64,000 nt of DNA from Brachionus plicatilis. Taxonomy: Eukaryota; Rotifera; Eurotatoria; Ploima; Brachionidae. Below the pieces are notes generated by a model that was not told the DNA's origin, did no database searches, and saw nothing but the letters and a program-made list of their open reading frames with translations. Shown here in pieces: positions 32,620 to 44,476 of this stretch (position 1 is its first letter; the number at the start of each line of letters is the position of its first letter). The position numbers and the translations under genes are program-made. Where the stretch lies: the NCBI GenBank assembly GCA_010279815.1, contig QEOQ01000246.1:902063-966062 (forward strand), written 5' to 3'.

Positions 32620-33765
32620 CAAATTAAACAGTATCATGAATTATATTAATTCTTGTTTCATCCAAATATACATTCCAATTTGGAAGTAAATAAATTGGTT
32701 CAAATACTTCCATTTGTTGGCGTGCGATCCTCGCTGAAATATCAAGTGTAGTTGGTGGCATGAATTTGCATAAACTGGAAAAAGTTTCGAAAAAAGATTA
32801 AAAATATTTTTTTTAACTTGGAGAGCAATTTACGCGTTATATGAAAATTTTTGGTCTCTTTATTTTTGGATTTAATTTTCAAAAGAGATGAAGCCTGGTC
32901 GAAAATAAAAATAAAAGGAGAAGCAACATTTTAAGTTGAGATTTCTTTTTTATTAGAATATTTGTTTAGCTTAAAATTAATTAAGTTCTTAACTAAATTA
33001 CTGCTCTCAGATTTATTATCTTCTTGATTGAATCGATTGAAAAAACTCAAACTATTTATTAGATTATAGTTAAGATAGTCAGTAAATGCGTCAAAATAGA
33101 TAAGCAAAAATGTCGATATCCTCAAGTATATGTCCAGCTAAACAACTTCGTTTCGGAAATCCATTTGATTATTGCGAAAAACATAAATCAACAACAAAAA
33201 AACCTACATTTATTAAACTAAACAAACTTTACTTTTACCGAATCCTCTAGATTGGTATTCAATAGTATATGGTCCATGATAATTAGAATCGCTATCCTCA
33301 TATAATTTAATCGTTTTTAAAATATTTGTTTTCTTAAATATTAACAAAAGTAAATGTTTACTTTTGGATTTGTTTTTAAATTAACTGTAAATAACTCAAA
33401 AAATTAATTTTAACCTAATTTTCATTCGAAATGCTACTTATTCGAATATCGGTTCGAAAATGCATATTCGATTTCATCACTAATAATTTTAAAATATTTA
33501 CATCTTCATTTTGATCTCTGAAACTTTAAGCCATTAAAAAGCCAAAATATTTCTGTAATTTTAAAAAATAAAGTATTTCTCACTTAAATAAAGTTCAAAA
33601 TAAATTAATGGAAAATAGACACGCATTAAATTTAACTCAAAATATTGTCTATTTTGTCCTAGAAATGGCTCAATAATGCTCTCAAATTCATTTTTCATAT
33701 TCGCTAAATCAATGATCACAGGTATGCATGTATTCTCTAGCCAAGATTTAAGCTCAGATCTATAA
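32620..33765 (-). pseudogene. Coding-like segments on the minus strand, unrecognised
   Basis: Segments in order on the minus strand: 33765-33600 (SELKSWLENTCIPVIIDLAN), about 33305-33235 (KLYEDSDSNYHGPYTIEYQS), 33125-32931 (IYFDAFTDYLNYNLINSLSF) and about 32780-32640 (KFMPPTTLDISARIARQQME, then VFEPIYLLPNWNVYLDETRI). Some have splice-like borders, but a continuous frame could not be joined. It could be a diverged multi-exon gene or a decayed element. No family recognised. Confidence 0.3.
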
Positions 33766-34012
33766 TAGAAAATTGAATTTTAGTTTTAAACTTATTTTAA
33801 AATCAAAGAAAAGATCAGCTGAATACAATAATTAATTTTGTACTAAAATTTTTCAATATAATGTTGAATTTTGTAAAAGAGAGAAAAAATTGGAAGAATA
33901 CTCTATGAATAAATGCTAAATAAATATTTGTAAAAAAATTTATTAATTTAAATATGTCAAAAATTATTTTAAATCTACCGTGTTTAATAAGAAAAAAAAT
34001 TAAGTTATGATT

Positions 34013-34140
34013 TAACTGGTTTAATTTTTTGTGTTTGAATTACAAAATGTTTCCAATGTTGAAATAACATTGAAAAAGTGCGATGTTTCAATAATTTTTT
34101 CAGTTTTAAATAAAAAATAATTTTAAGTTAAAGTTCACAA
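34013..34140. repeat. Single arm of the 9684-type foldback family
   Basis: Shares TTTTTTGTGTTTGAATTACA and the following roughly 110 bp with the left arm at 9684, in the same orientation. No partner arm nearby. Confidence 0.6.
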
Positions 34141-34280
34141 ATTCAAAACTTTGGTGCTATCTGAATTTCACATTTTTGACTCAAAATTCGTAATCTACGC
34201 CCTCGAAAACCCCAAAAAAAAAATTTTTTTGAAGGGGGCAAAAAAAAAAATTTTTGCACCCAGGGTCCCATAGTCCCAGT

Positions 34281-34800
34281 AAAATAGTCCCAAGCCCGGA
34301 TGAAAAAAGAGGAGGGGTGATGATGATGCAGGCGCATAGAGGCCGGGATGAGGAGGCTTGCAAGCTAGAGCTGACGATAGTCTGTTGGGTCCAAGAGCCT
34401 TAGTGAAAAAAGTAAAGTGTCTTTAGTTTGGATAAGCTTGTATCCAGATATAGATACGCTTGGTTTGTGGTTCCAAGCTAGTCTAAATAGTTGCCGAGTT
34501 CGCAGCCATTAAGTGCTCGGATGAGTGGCGCTGTTTATGATGAACGTCCCATATGTAACTTTGGCCGCTGACTGTTGAGTTGCAATCATACCGTTGCCGG
34601 TCCCAAGTCCGGATGAGAAAATGAGAGGGTAACGACTAACAGTGTGACTTGACAGATAAACACACGAGAAAAAGTTTATTAAATATTTATTTTGAAAAAA
34701 AAAGATTCGGCTCAGACTCTTTTAAAATTAATTTAGGTAATTTAACAGGGTATAAATAGCCTGGTATCAAGGAAATTATACAGTCAGATATGATTCAGTT
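34281..34800 (+). repeat. LTR-like repeat, copy 1 (~510 bp), with TATA box and initiator
   Basis: Almost identical by eye to the reverse complement of 42930-43436, about 8.1 kb away. GC content is far above the surroundings. It contains an internal near-repeat GTCCCAAG(C/T)CCGGATGA at 34285 and 34598, AATAAA-like A-rich sequence, and a core promoter near its end. The shape fits a long terminal repeat or solo LTR, but TG...CA ends and a target duplication could not be fixed. Confidence 0.6.
34751..34790 (+). promoter_or_regulatory. Core promoter: TATA box plus initiator in the LTR-like repeat
   Basis: TATAAATAG at 34751, and ACAGTCAGAT about 30 bp downstream. In copy 2 the same place reads TATAAATAG and TTCAGTTAG, which is the TCAGTT initiator. 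The TATA to start spacing of about 30 bp is canonical for Pol II and conserved between copies. Confidence 0.5.
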
Positions 34801-35272
34801 ATTTAACAGGTTACTAGAGGACCCCCTTTATGGTAAACTTTTTTTTCTTTTAAAAATTTATTTCATTAGATGTGCAAGATTGAAATATAATATTTCAAAA
34901 TTATGAAGTTGATTATGAAACTTTAATACCAAAAAAATATTTTTTTAATTATTTTTTTGAAATTAATGAAAAATGAAATTTGAGGATTTGTAATTCACTT
35001 ACCTTTTTAAAAATTTTGAACAAAACGGCTTTTTTAGTTCTGGAGATCAAAAAAAAAATTTAGAATCATTTTTTAATTTTTTTTCTTTTTTTTCTTTTTT
35101 TAGAAAGAAATTTTCAATGTTTAAATGTTTAATGTTTGTTTTTGCAATTTTTTTTTGAATTTTGTAACCTTGTCAGAAATTTAATTTATTTTAATCCGAT
35201 TAAAATTCATAATATTAAAAATTAAACGTGGTCTCAGCGGAACACTTGCACAGAGTTTCAAGCTTGTTGTTA

Positions 35273-35634
35273 GGTTTTGTGAAATTTAGTACAAAATGAT
35301 TAAAAGAACAGAAAAAAATGTAAAAAAATTGAATAATATTTTGTGTAAATGTTTAAACTTAATTCTGTAAATGTAACTTAGTGCTACATCCAAAATTGCA
35401 TCAAATATCAAGGTCTGCTAAATTTGCAGAGTTTAGCATAGATTAAATTTCAACATAATCGAGCGTAGGGCATTTTGCAGAGATTTTGCCAATCATTAGC
35501 AGACTTTTACAGTTGATGCAACTTTGAAAGTTGCACCATTCTGCATTCACTTAATTAATTTTAAACTTTTAGAAAAAAAGTTATTTAATTTTTTACACTT
35601 TTTTCTGTTCTTTTGTAATGAATTTCACAAAACC
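35273..35634. repeat. Foldback element with GGTTTTGTGAAATT ends
   Basis: Left end GGTTTTGTGAAATTTAGTAC, right end the inverse AATGAATTTCACAAAACC; arms of about 65 bp share AAAGAACAGAAAAAA. A half-copy is at 54290-54365. The interior has TTTGCAGA phrases also found in the 51376-51728 palindrome, so the two may be related. Confidence 0.6.
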
Positions 35635-36477
35635 TGTCAGTTAGAGAAATATAATTTAAAATGAAAATTAATTTTTAAACTATTTATTCAAAAAGTCAAA
35701 AAGTTAAGAAAGTTAATTCCGGAACAGCGTCAAAAAATTAAATTTACCACAAAGTACAAAAAGTACAGAAAAGATTTTTACATTTTATTTTTCTCATGTT
35801 CTTTGCGGCATCTTGAAGATTAAGATCAAAAAAATCAGATCAAATAGTATTTTGTTTATAACTTTTGAATGGTACTTGATTAAGTCTCTCTGCAAAATGC
35901 TAAATAATTCAAAATACAAGCTGAATATTGTATGAGGCTCTGCAAAAACTCTGCATTTTGCAGCAAAATGTACGCCATTAAAAAGTATTTAATTTGGCTG
36001 CGCAATTTAAATGCAGAATTTTACCGTTTTTTCAATATAAATATGCTTCTTTAAGAGATTTAAAAAAAGATAAAAAAAATAAGTGTAAAAAAAAATTTAA
36101 GAAAATAATCTTAAATTAGCTAGAAAATACTCTGAATTTAGAATTTTTTCCAAAAAATAAAGCCCAAATTTATATCTTATTCAAATAAAAATTTTCCTAT
36201 TATAAATTGACCTATTATGAAGAAAAAATAAGGTTAAAAATAATCCAATAATGTGAATAAAAAAATCTTTATATTTTCTCTATATTTTCTTTTAAATATT
36301 TAATCTGTTCTACCAGTCAAAACGTTTTAGAGATTTTTTTTAGTTTCTTTACAGATTCTTTATTAATTCTTTAGTGAAAAAATTATAAAAGAAAATGTTG
36401 CAGAAGAGATATTTTAAAAAATGTCTTATTCTATATTTTTTGATTTGGTTTAAGTTTTTTTTTAAATTTTTTTATCA

Positions 36478-36790
36478 AAATGGTTTAATTTTTTGTGTTT
36501 GAATTACAAAATGTATCCAATTTTGAAATAACATTGAAAAAGTCCGATGTTTCAAATATTTTTTTCAATTTCAAATAAAAAATAATTTTAAGTTAATATT
36601 GCAAGCATTTTCATATTTGAAATTAAACTCTTTAGTGAAATAGAATGTGTTTAATTTTTATTTAGAAATTTGAATTTTAAAATATTGAAAATTCTTTATT
36701 TAACTTTTAAATAATTTACTTATTTATCTGTACCTCTAATATCCTTCAGAATAAAAATATATAAAACAAGGGTTAAAGTTAAATAAAAAA
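36478..36790. repeat. 9684-type foldback arm followed by a LINE-like tail
   Basis: 36478-36660 matches the 9684/10706 arm to its inner end (CTCTTTAGTGAAATAGAATG is shared with 10530-10555, reversed). 36710-36790 has TTATTTATCTGTACC and CTCTAATATCCTTCAG, a diverged tail of the 16262 type. Confidence 0.5.
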
Positions 36791-37174
36791 AAATTTAAAA
36801 TAAAGTTAAATAAGATAAAATAATATAAAAAATAATTAAAAAGAAAAAAAGATAAAAAATTTATTTAGTTTTTTCTTAATATTCAATCGTTGAAAAACTT
36901 GGTCTAGAAACGTTGAAAAATTATTTTACCTCATAATTTTCCCATTTTCGATATTATTAGTTCCAAAGAGAATAAACCCAAATTTTGACTTTGTTCCAAG
37001 AGGATATATTATTAATTGAACTAGCTAAAATTATGAATTTTACTAGATATTTTATTAAAACACTAGATAAACAGATTAACGACTATTTATTTAGATATTT
37101 CATTAGGTAAAAAATAAAAATACAGGATAAAAAAAGTGAAAAAAAATAGAAAATAAAATTTAATTAAATTAAGG

Positions 37175-37376
37175 CTAATTAATTCTTCTTCTTTTACTTT
37201 TAATTACTTGCACATTTTCAACTTGAGCTTGAGCTTGATTTGAAGTACAAGTTAGCGTTGCTTGTAGATTTTCCCTAGTTACTATCTCGTAAGACTCGGT
37301 GCTTGAATCCTTGCTACTATAAGATGAAAAAGATTCATTAAGATTCTCTGTATTTCTATTTATTAATTTTTTTTTA
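37175..37376 (-). pseudogene. C-terminal coding segment, unrecognised
   Basis: Open minus-strand frame ending at TAG (37175-37177): NRNTENLNESFSSYSSKDSS, TESYEIVTRENLQATLTCTS, ending IKSKRRRIN. There is no initiating Met, so it is a terminal exon or a fragment. The Ser-rich part and basic KSKRRR tail (nuclear-signal-like) look like the C-terminus of a nuclear or transposase protein. Upstream exons were not found. Confidence 0.35.
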
Positions 37377-37654
37377 TAGATGTTAATTTTTTTATCTAGT
37401 GAATAAATTGATTATATAGTAAGAATAATCTTTTTTATCTAGTAAATTTATCATTTTATGTAGTATCAATTAATATTTTGCGTTCCAAGAGTAGTGGTCA
37501 AAAGTTGACGGAATAAATTTTAATTTTTATTAAATTAAATTTATTTCTAGATTAAACTGCTTAAAAAATACAATATTTTTGCTTTGGAAAAAAACAAAAA
37601 TCAATTCAAACTAATTAAAAATTTTTAAAAAAATTGACTTTTTAATAAAATTAA

Positions 37655-40600
37655 ATGGAAAATTTTTTTATTCAAACTTTAACTGCTGCTAAAGATCTTA
37701 AAGAATCTTTTAAATGCTTAAATTGGTAATTATTAATATTATTTTAAATTAAAACAAAATGCCAATTTCGACCAAGTAATAGACTTCCCATAGAGCCCTT
37801 CTTTACTGGCGTATGCGACCATTTACTTTGCAAGTAATCCTCACTAAACTACAAAAAAGAAATTTAAAATTTACCATAATCTAAAAGAGACTGTATATCG
37901 GGATCAAATGAGTGTCCAAAATGTGCCGCTGCTTTTTACCAAAAAGACCTTCATGTGAACAAAATGATCAAAGAGGCTATCTTGTATGTTAATCAAATAA
38001 TAGAAATGACATCGCCTGGTTATGTCGAAAAAAATAGTGACAATTTACCACACATCGATTTGGACAATGATGAAAAAATAACCAGATCGGAAATTTTTGT
38101 CCTTCCGGAGCCTGTGGTCAAAATTCCAACTCAGTCCAGGTGCAGGCCGAGAAAAAATTCAAAAAATCCCAACAGCAGTCAAGTAACTAGTCGAAGTCAG
38201 TCAAATCGAGTCAGAAAATCCACTCAAAGTGAGCCTGAAACTGAACAATCACAAAGACCTCGGACCCAGTCGGCCAAACGGGTGAGAAAAAATGACAAAG
38301 GCGAAACACCTATTCATCTAGCAGTCATGAGTGTAATAAATAAATTAAAAAAAAAAATTTTTGTAAAATAATTTTTATTTTTTTAAAAAGAATGATTTGG
38401 AAAAACTTAAAGAATTGATCCAGGAGCCTTTAGTTGACATTAATTCCAAAGACTTTGCTGGATGGACCCCTTTGGTAAGGAACTGATGCAAAGGAAACAC
38501 ATTTTTTTTTCATTTTTTTTTGTTCAGCATGAAGCTGTCAATAAGGATAACATAGAGATGATTAAATTGTTGATTGACCACAACGCGGACATAAATGCCC
38601 GCGGCTATCAAAACAACACCCCACTACATGAAGCAACTCTGAATAGGCGCTATGACTCGATCAAATTTTTGCTCGAACATGGCGCCGATCACTCCATAAG
38701 AAATGACTTTGGTGTACTGGCACAAGATTTTGTGCGAGATCTTCCAGATTTTTTGTTTTTGTTTGATAAATCAGTGGTAAAAAGCGCCTCACCAAAAAAT
38801 GATATTAGCTCAAGTAATGCAACCAGGAAGTCGAAGGCAAAGATCAAAAAAATTGTTGTCTACGGCAGTGGAATGAAGGAAGAGGAAAAAACAAAAATGA
38901 CCACTCTGGCATCTAAATTTGGCATTCAAATAGCCAAAGAAATGGGCAATAATGGTAAAAAATTTTTCTCGGTAATCTAGAGATTTATTTTTTGCCTTCA
39001 AGTGACTCATGTAATTTTCACCACGGCTAACACATGCACCAGAACTATAAATTATATGAAGGCTATTCTTATGGGAATCTGGATAGTTAATTTAAAATGT
39101 TAGTTTTTTTTTTTAATTTTTATTTGATTTTAATTTTTTCCATCTTTTTTATTTCCTTTTCTGTTCGAGATAGTTTTTTCGAGACTTTNNNNNNNNNNNN
39201 NNNNNNNNNNNNNNNNNNNNNNNNNNNNNNNNNNNNNNNNNNNNNNNNNNNNNNNNNNNNNNNNNNNNNNNNNNNNNNNNNNNNNNNNNNNNNNNNNNNN
39301 NNNNNNNNNNNNNNNNNNNNNNNNNNNNNNNNNNNNNNNNNNNNNNNNNNNNNNNNNNNNNNNNNNNNNNNNNNNNNNNNNNNNNNNNNNNNNNNNNNNN
39401 NNNNNNNNNNNNNNNNNNNNNNNNNNNNNNNNNNNNNNNNNNNNNNNNNNNNNNNNNNNNNNNNNNNNNNNNNNNNNNNNNNNNNNNNNNNNNNNNNNNN
39501 NNNNNNNNNNNNNNNNNNNNNNNNNNNNNNNNNNNNNNNNNNNNNNNNNNNNNNNNNNNNNNNNNNNNNNNNNNNNNNNNNNNNNNNNNNNNNNNNNNNN
39601 NNNNNNNNNNNNNNNNNNNNNNNNNNNNNNNNNNNNNNNNNNNNNNNNNNNNNNNNNNNNNNNNNNNNNNNNNNNNNNNNNNNNNNNNNNNNNNNNNNNN
39701 NNNNNNNNNNNNNNNNNNNNNNNNNNNNNNNNNNNNNNNNNNNNNNNNNNNNNNNNNNNNNNNNNNNNNTTTAAAAATTAAAAATAAAAATAAAAATAAA
39801 TGAAAACTATTTGTAGGTACTTGATATTTATAGTCGTTGGTAATTTTTAGTCATGACTTGGACTTTTTTTTGGGACTTTTAAACAACTCTGGTCTGAATT
39901 TAATTTAACCAAATTTTCGATTTATATTAATTATGCGTAAATAATTTTAAAGAATCAAATTGTTCCAAGGTTTATTTACAGAAAAATAAGCATTTTTATA
40001 TCATCAAGCATTTAAAATTTATCACCAAAATATTTTTATTTTTATCACCAAATTTATTAAAGATTCATCAAAAAAAAATATGCATCATTTAAAATAAATC
40101 TATCATCAAAATTAGTGTTATAAATCAAATTGGCGATTTGAACAAATTATTCGATTTATTTCGATTTAAATTTAAAATAAAATTTGAATTCAAATTTAAA
40201 CTCAAAAAATATTTAAATTCCAAGATTAACTTAAATAATTCTAAATTCTATTAAAATTATGTTTTAATTAAAATTAATTAAACAATTTGAATAATTTAAA
40301 TTTTCAGATATAACTAAAACCTACTAAAATTTTATGCTGATATCCCAATTCCATGGCATGCTCTTTTTTCAAATGACCAAGCATATTGCTCGAGGAATTT
40401 GTTATACTATAATTACTACATTCAACAGTGTAATATCAGCATTTTTATTTACTATAATTTTCTAACTTTAATTCAATTATCGTAGAAAGAGATCTTTTAA
40501 TGTATTGCTTTTTGTTTATCGATCGAGTAGTAAAAGGTGCTTGTAAAAAATATTGAGTTTGACTCATTTTTAAAAATATAAATTAGTTTTTAATAAAATA

Positions 40601-41891
40601 AAAAATAACATTTATATATTGTTTTAGAAAGACCTTGAACAAAAAAAGTATTAATTGGAAAAAGAATTTATTTTTTGAATTTATTTGTTATTTACGTCTT
40701 AAAATTAATACACTTTTTATGAAAACCACCAAAATAAATTTAAATTTTCGTTTTAATTTTCATATAAAAGCTTAATAGTTTAATTTGACTTTTTTAATTC
40801 TGAAATTGAATTGAATTATTATTCTGGGTTTAAATTAAAACTTAAATTAAAAATTTGTTTATATTTAAACTAAAATAAAAAATTAATTTAATTATTTATA
40901 AGTAAATTCAAATGCTATTTATTTACAACACTAATCAAAATATACTTTTTTTTCTGTCATTATATTAAGAAATTATTTTGATCAAAATCAGAGTTGTTTA
41001 AAAATCCCAAAATAAAGACCAAGTAATCAAAAAAAAAGTCCCAAATTTTTTTTTACTTGAGACTTGTGACTTTTAAACAGCTCTGATCAAAATCAATTAA
41101 AATATTGAATATAGAAAAAAATTATCTCAATAAAGCTTTACTAGTTTAGGTCTATCATAGGTTCTATTTTCACCAAAATCAAGTGTAATGGCATTATCAG
41201 GAATTTAAGTAAATATATTCTTTCGCAATTAACAAAATGTGATTTGACATAACATTTCAAGTAATAAAAAAAATTTACATTTAGTATTTTGATGTTTTTT
41301 TGAATAAAAAAATAAATTATATAAAAAATAAATTTTGTGCAAGATTTTTTAATTGAATTAAATAAAAATAAATTTTTGACAGGGTTGGAAGAGAGTTTTG
41401 AAAAAAATGCTCTTTTGCCTGAGAATGAATATGAAGCTAAAGGTTCAGTGAAAATTCCGGATTCCAATGGACCGTTCAAAGGCCGACTGAACGCATCAGC
41501 TCAAGTGATTTAAAAATTCGAAAAAAAAAAAAAATAAAAAATAATTTTCTTTAAGTCTCCTAAATTGTTCGAAGATTGTAATCTTTATTTTCACGGTGAA
41601 TTTAATGTTTTTGACAAGCAAGACTTGATTAGATTGGCAGAACAGGCTGGAGCCAAAATTTTGAAGCGCGAGCCAAAATTGGAAAGGGTCGATGAGCTAA
41701 TTACTTCTGAGATACCTCATCATTTAGATTTGACTTATGACAAAGATTTTTGCTGCTCACATTTTTTGATTTACGATGCCAGCAAGATTAAAATCGACAT
41801 TAAACACAAGTACCTTTATTCTGTCAAAATCAATTGGTTGTTTGCCTGTATTGACAAATTTAAAATTTTACACCCAGCTAGTTTTAAATAA
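37655..41891 (+). CDS. BARD1: BARD1 homologue (RING, ankyrin, tandem BRCT), 545 aa
   Basis: Eight exons: 37655-37725, 37777-37833, 37888-38332, 38391-38474, 38528-38954, 39003-39098, 41383-41504, 41556-41891. They total 1638 nt, in frame from ATG to TAA, with GT-AG introns. RING residues are C21, C24, C37, H39, C42, C45, C52 and C55 (FKCLNC ... VCDHLLCKDC ... CPKC). A basic, Ser-rich disordered region follows. Ankyrin repeats cover about 180-285 (GETPIHLAV, WTPLHEAVNKDNIEMIKLLI, NNTPLHEATLNRRYDSIKFL). BRCT1 is about 327-396 (THVIFTTANTCTRTINYMKA) and BRCT2 about 436-540 (SPKLFEDCNLYFHGEF). This RING-ANK-BRCT-BRCT order is unique to BARD1, the obligate partner of BRCA1 in a nuclear E3 ligase for homologous recombination. 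Human BARD1 has 777 residues; the linker is shorter here. Intron 6 (2.3 kb) contains an assembly gap and a hAT MITE. Confidence 0.92.
39189..39769. other. Assembly gap (581 N)
   Basis: A run of N inside intron 6 of the BARD1 gene. The flanks resemble a hAT MITE right end (39849-39891 ends CAACTCTG), so the gap may span repeat sequence. Confidence 0.99.
40989..41085. mobile_element. hAT-type MITE, 97 bp, exact 8-bp TSD
   Basis: Starts CAGAGTTGTTTAAAAATCCC and ends with the inverse GACTTTTAAACAGCTCTG. Flanked by ATCAAAAT on both sides (40981-40988, 41086-41093). Same family as 9963-10209, shortened. Lies in intron 6 of BARD1. Confidence 0.85.
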
Positions 41892-42244
41892 TTTTGAATA
41901 ATTGAATATTTTTTTTTCAATCAAGACTTGTTTTAATTTAGCTCACTTTTTCAATAAAAATAAAGATCCAAATAAAATTTTATCTAAAATTATTAAATTT
42001 TATTTTTAATTTTATTATTAATTTTCGACACGCGTGGTTTAGAAAAAAAATAATTAAATCAAATAAAACTTTTTAAGAGACTTCACAGCAATCATTAATA
42101 TCAAAATATCAAATTAATTAATAAATCAATCAGTTAAAAATACATCCTTTTTATTTTATTTTTCGTTCATTTCAGGATCAAAAAATTTATCTTTAATTTT
42201 TTTTAAATTACATTTAATTAGATTTTTTAATGCTATTTAATTTG

Positions 42245-42325
42245 TTTACGGTTTTACTGTTCTATCATGTTCATTCCATATTTTAATTATTTATTCTCTC
42301 AATCCACTAACTTTCCATTCTCCCT
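42245..42325 (-). pseudogene. Fossil WD40 repeat fragment
   Basis: Plus strand TCATGTTCATTCCATATTTT is identical to part of the WD40 array at 44595-44615, and flanking blocks also align. Translation gives IIKIWNEHDRTVK with stops beside it. It looks like a broken copy of the fifth repeat. Confidence 0.55.
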
Positions 42326-42412
42326 ACGTTTAAAAATATGTACTTAATACATAAACTGATAATTTTTGTTTTTTTTATTTATTAATATAATATATATATA
42401 ATATAATATAAA

Positions 42413-42850
42413 ACCCGTTCGCCATGTTAAAAGATATGTATACGAGAATGGGCGGTGCTTCTCATTTAATATAAAAAAATTAATTGAAAGAGACTAAACA
42501 ACTGTCTTTCTCTTGCTATTGAAAAAAAATTGTTGCGCTTTTATTTGAATCGAATAAAGCGCTAATTAAAATTTAAATTTAAATTTAAAAAAAAAATTGA
42601 ATTATTGTATCAAATATATATATTTGGATCGAAACTATCAAGCAAGCTTTCACAAAATTGACTGCTCCTGCTCCATCGGCTCCAAAATCAACTGCTAAAT
42701 CCGCTTCAAGATTCAGCCATACCGTACCAACCGTACCAGGCGAACAAGCAGTACCATAAATCTAAATGCACTAAATTAAACGTTTCGAGCTAGATCGGCT
42801 CCGTACTTGGCGAACCGTACCAGGGGTACAAGCCTTGCCGTTAAACTAAA
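42413..42850 (+). other. GC-richer island, possible retroelement remnant
   Basis: Starts near CGCCATGTTAAAAGATATGT and contains GAGAATGGGCGGTGCTTCTC. A short open stretch follows (about 42630-42758) reading IETIKQAFTKLTAPAPSAPK, which is gag-like in character. It then has repeated CGTACCA motifs and an AGAGCTATATATAGCTCT palindrome near 42870. It lies beside LTR-like copy 2 and may be part of the same or another LTR element; evidence is weak. Confidence 0.3.
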
Positions 42851-42929
42851 GAATAATGATCATTAAATAAGAGCTATATATAGCTCTTAATAGAAATAAA
42901 TTTTAAAATAAATTTTTTTTTTAAATTAA

Positions 42930-43436
42930 AAATCTAACTGAATAATTTCTTTGATGCCAGGCTATTTATACCCTGTAAAATTACCTAAATTAATTTTAAA
43001 AGAGCCTGAGCCGAATCTTTTTTTTTTCAAAATAAATATTTAATAAACTTTTTCTCGTGTGTTTATCTGTCAAGTCACACTGTTAGTCGTTACCCTCTCA
43101 TTTTCTCATCCGGACTTGGGACCGGCAACGGTATGATTGCAACTCAACAGTCAGCGGCCAAAGTTACATATGGGACGTTCATCATAAACAGCGCCACTCA
43201 TCCGAGCACTTAATGGCTGCGAACTCGGCAACTATTTAGACTAGCTTGGAACCACAAACCAAGCGTATCTATATCTGGATACAAGCTTATCCAAACTAAA
43301 GACACTTTACTTTTTTCACTAAGGCTCTTGGACCCAACAGACTATCATCAGCTCTAGCTTGCAAGCCTCCTCATCCCGGCCTCTATGCCCCTGCATTATC
43401 ATCACCCCTCCTCTTTTCTCATCCAGACTGGGAATT
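42930..43436 (-). repeat. LTR-like repeat, copy 2, inverted relative to copy 1
   Basis: Reverse complement of 34281-34800 with only scattered differences. It retains the TATAAATAG box and a TCAGTT initiator on the minus strand. Being inverted, the pair flanks about 8.1 kb that contains the whole BARD1 gene. Confidence 0.6.
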
Positions 43437-44476
43437 ATTTAGTAACAAAGATTTAAAATAAAAAATTTTCTGAAATTTTCTCATAAAATCTAAAAATATT
43501 AAAATGTAAAAATGAAAATATTCTAAATTTTGCCAAAATTTAATTTTTTTCCTAGTTGATTTTTTTAATTTTCAAAGTTTTAATAATTTTACTCTTTTAC
43601 ATTTGGCATTTTAAAAATTTTTTTTTTAAAATGTAATTAAAATTTTTTTTTAAATTAAATTTAAATTGTATCTTAAATTTTTATTTATTTTTTCCTTACT
43701 TTTTACAGCACCTAATAATTTATTTATTAAAAAAGAAACAAAGATTAATATTTATTTACCATTTTTTTTCTTTCGAAATGTTAAAAGAATATTGAATAGA
43801 TTTCGTAAAAAGATTCTATTTCTATTTAAAATCTCGGCTGTGAAAATTCTTTTTTTTCTTTCTTTCCCGAATGGTTTAATATTTAAAAATTAAGGACCTT
43901 TATTTAAGAAACTCAGAATTTTAGAAAAAGATAACAGAATAAATATGAAAAAACTTTTTATTTCAAAAATCCGAAAAAAGGTTCCATAAATTGCGTCTTT
44001 AGGATAGTTCTAATAAACACTTTATCTTTATATATCTATGCATCTTAAAACAAGAAGCATACACTTGAAACTTAATGACAATTATGATACATTCATAAGT
44101 CTCTTAATTTTGGTAATGCATTAAGAAACAAGTTTCCCAGTTTTAAAGAAGCATATAATAAATTTCAAAATAAATGAAAAAAAATTTTTTTTGTTGGACA
44201 CTTAAAACTGGATTATAAGTTTTGGTCGAGAGCTACAAAAAAAAAAATCTAAATATAAAATTTTTTTTTAAGATTAAATTGAGATTAAAATTTAGACTTT
44301 TTATTGAAAAGTTTTTAGATCTTTAAAACTTAAAAAAAAAACCTAGATAAAAAGTGTTATTTCGGGTTTAAGTTCATATATCTCGTAGCAAAATTTTATT
44401 GTTAAAAAAAAATTTTTAATTTTATCAACCAAAAATAAAAAGTTTATAGAGAAAAAGAAAAATTAATAAATCAAAT
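43437..44476. other. Intergenic, nothing recognised
   Basis: AT-rich; no gene, RNA or bounded repeat supported. Confidence 0.4.

Larger units (their letters stand above)
34801..37174. other. Intergenic with foldback repeats, no gene
   Basis: AT-rich. Contains the foldback element 35273-35634, a related TTTGCAGA-rich stretch around 35880-36020, a single 9684-type arm (36478-36660) and a LINE-like tail (36710-36790). No coding sequence supported. Confidence 0.4.

Noticed and set aside
34590..34640. Possible hammerhead ribozyme in the LTR-like repeat (CCGGATGAG...)
   Set aside because: No CTGATGA/GAAAC pair with a bridging stem could be built; copy 2 has a CTGATGA but no matching GAAAC.
39097..39774. 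225-residue open frame running into the N block
   Set aside because: It is open only because N codons are not stops; the real content is the start of BARD1 intron 6.
41141..41479. 112-residue minus-strand ORF
   Set aside because: Antisense of BARD1 exon 7 plus intron sequence.
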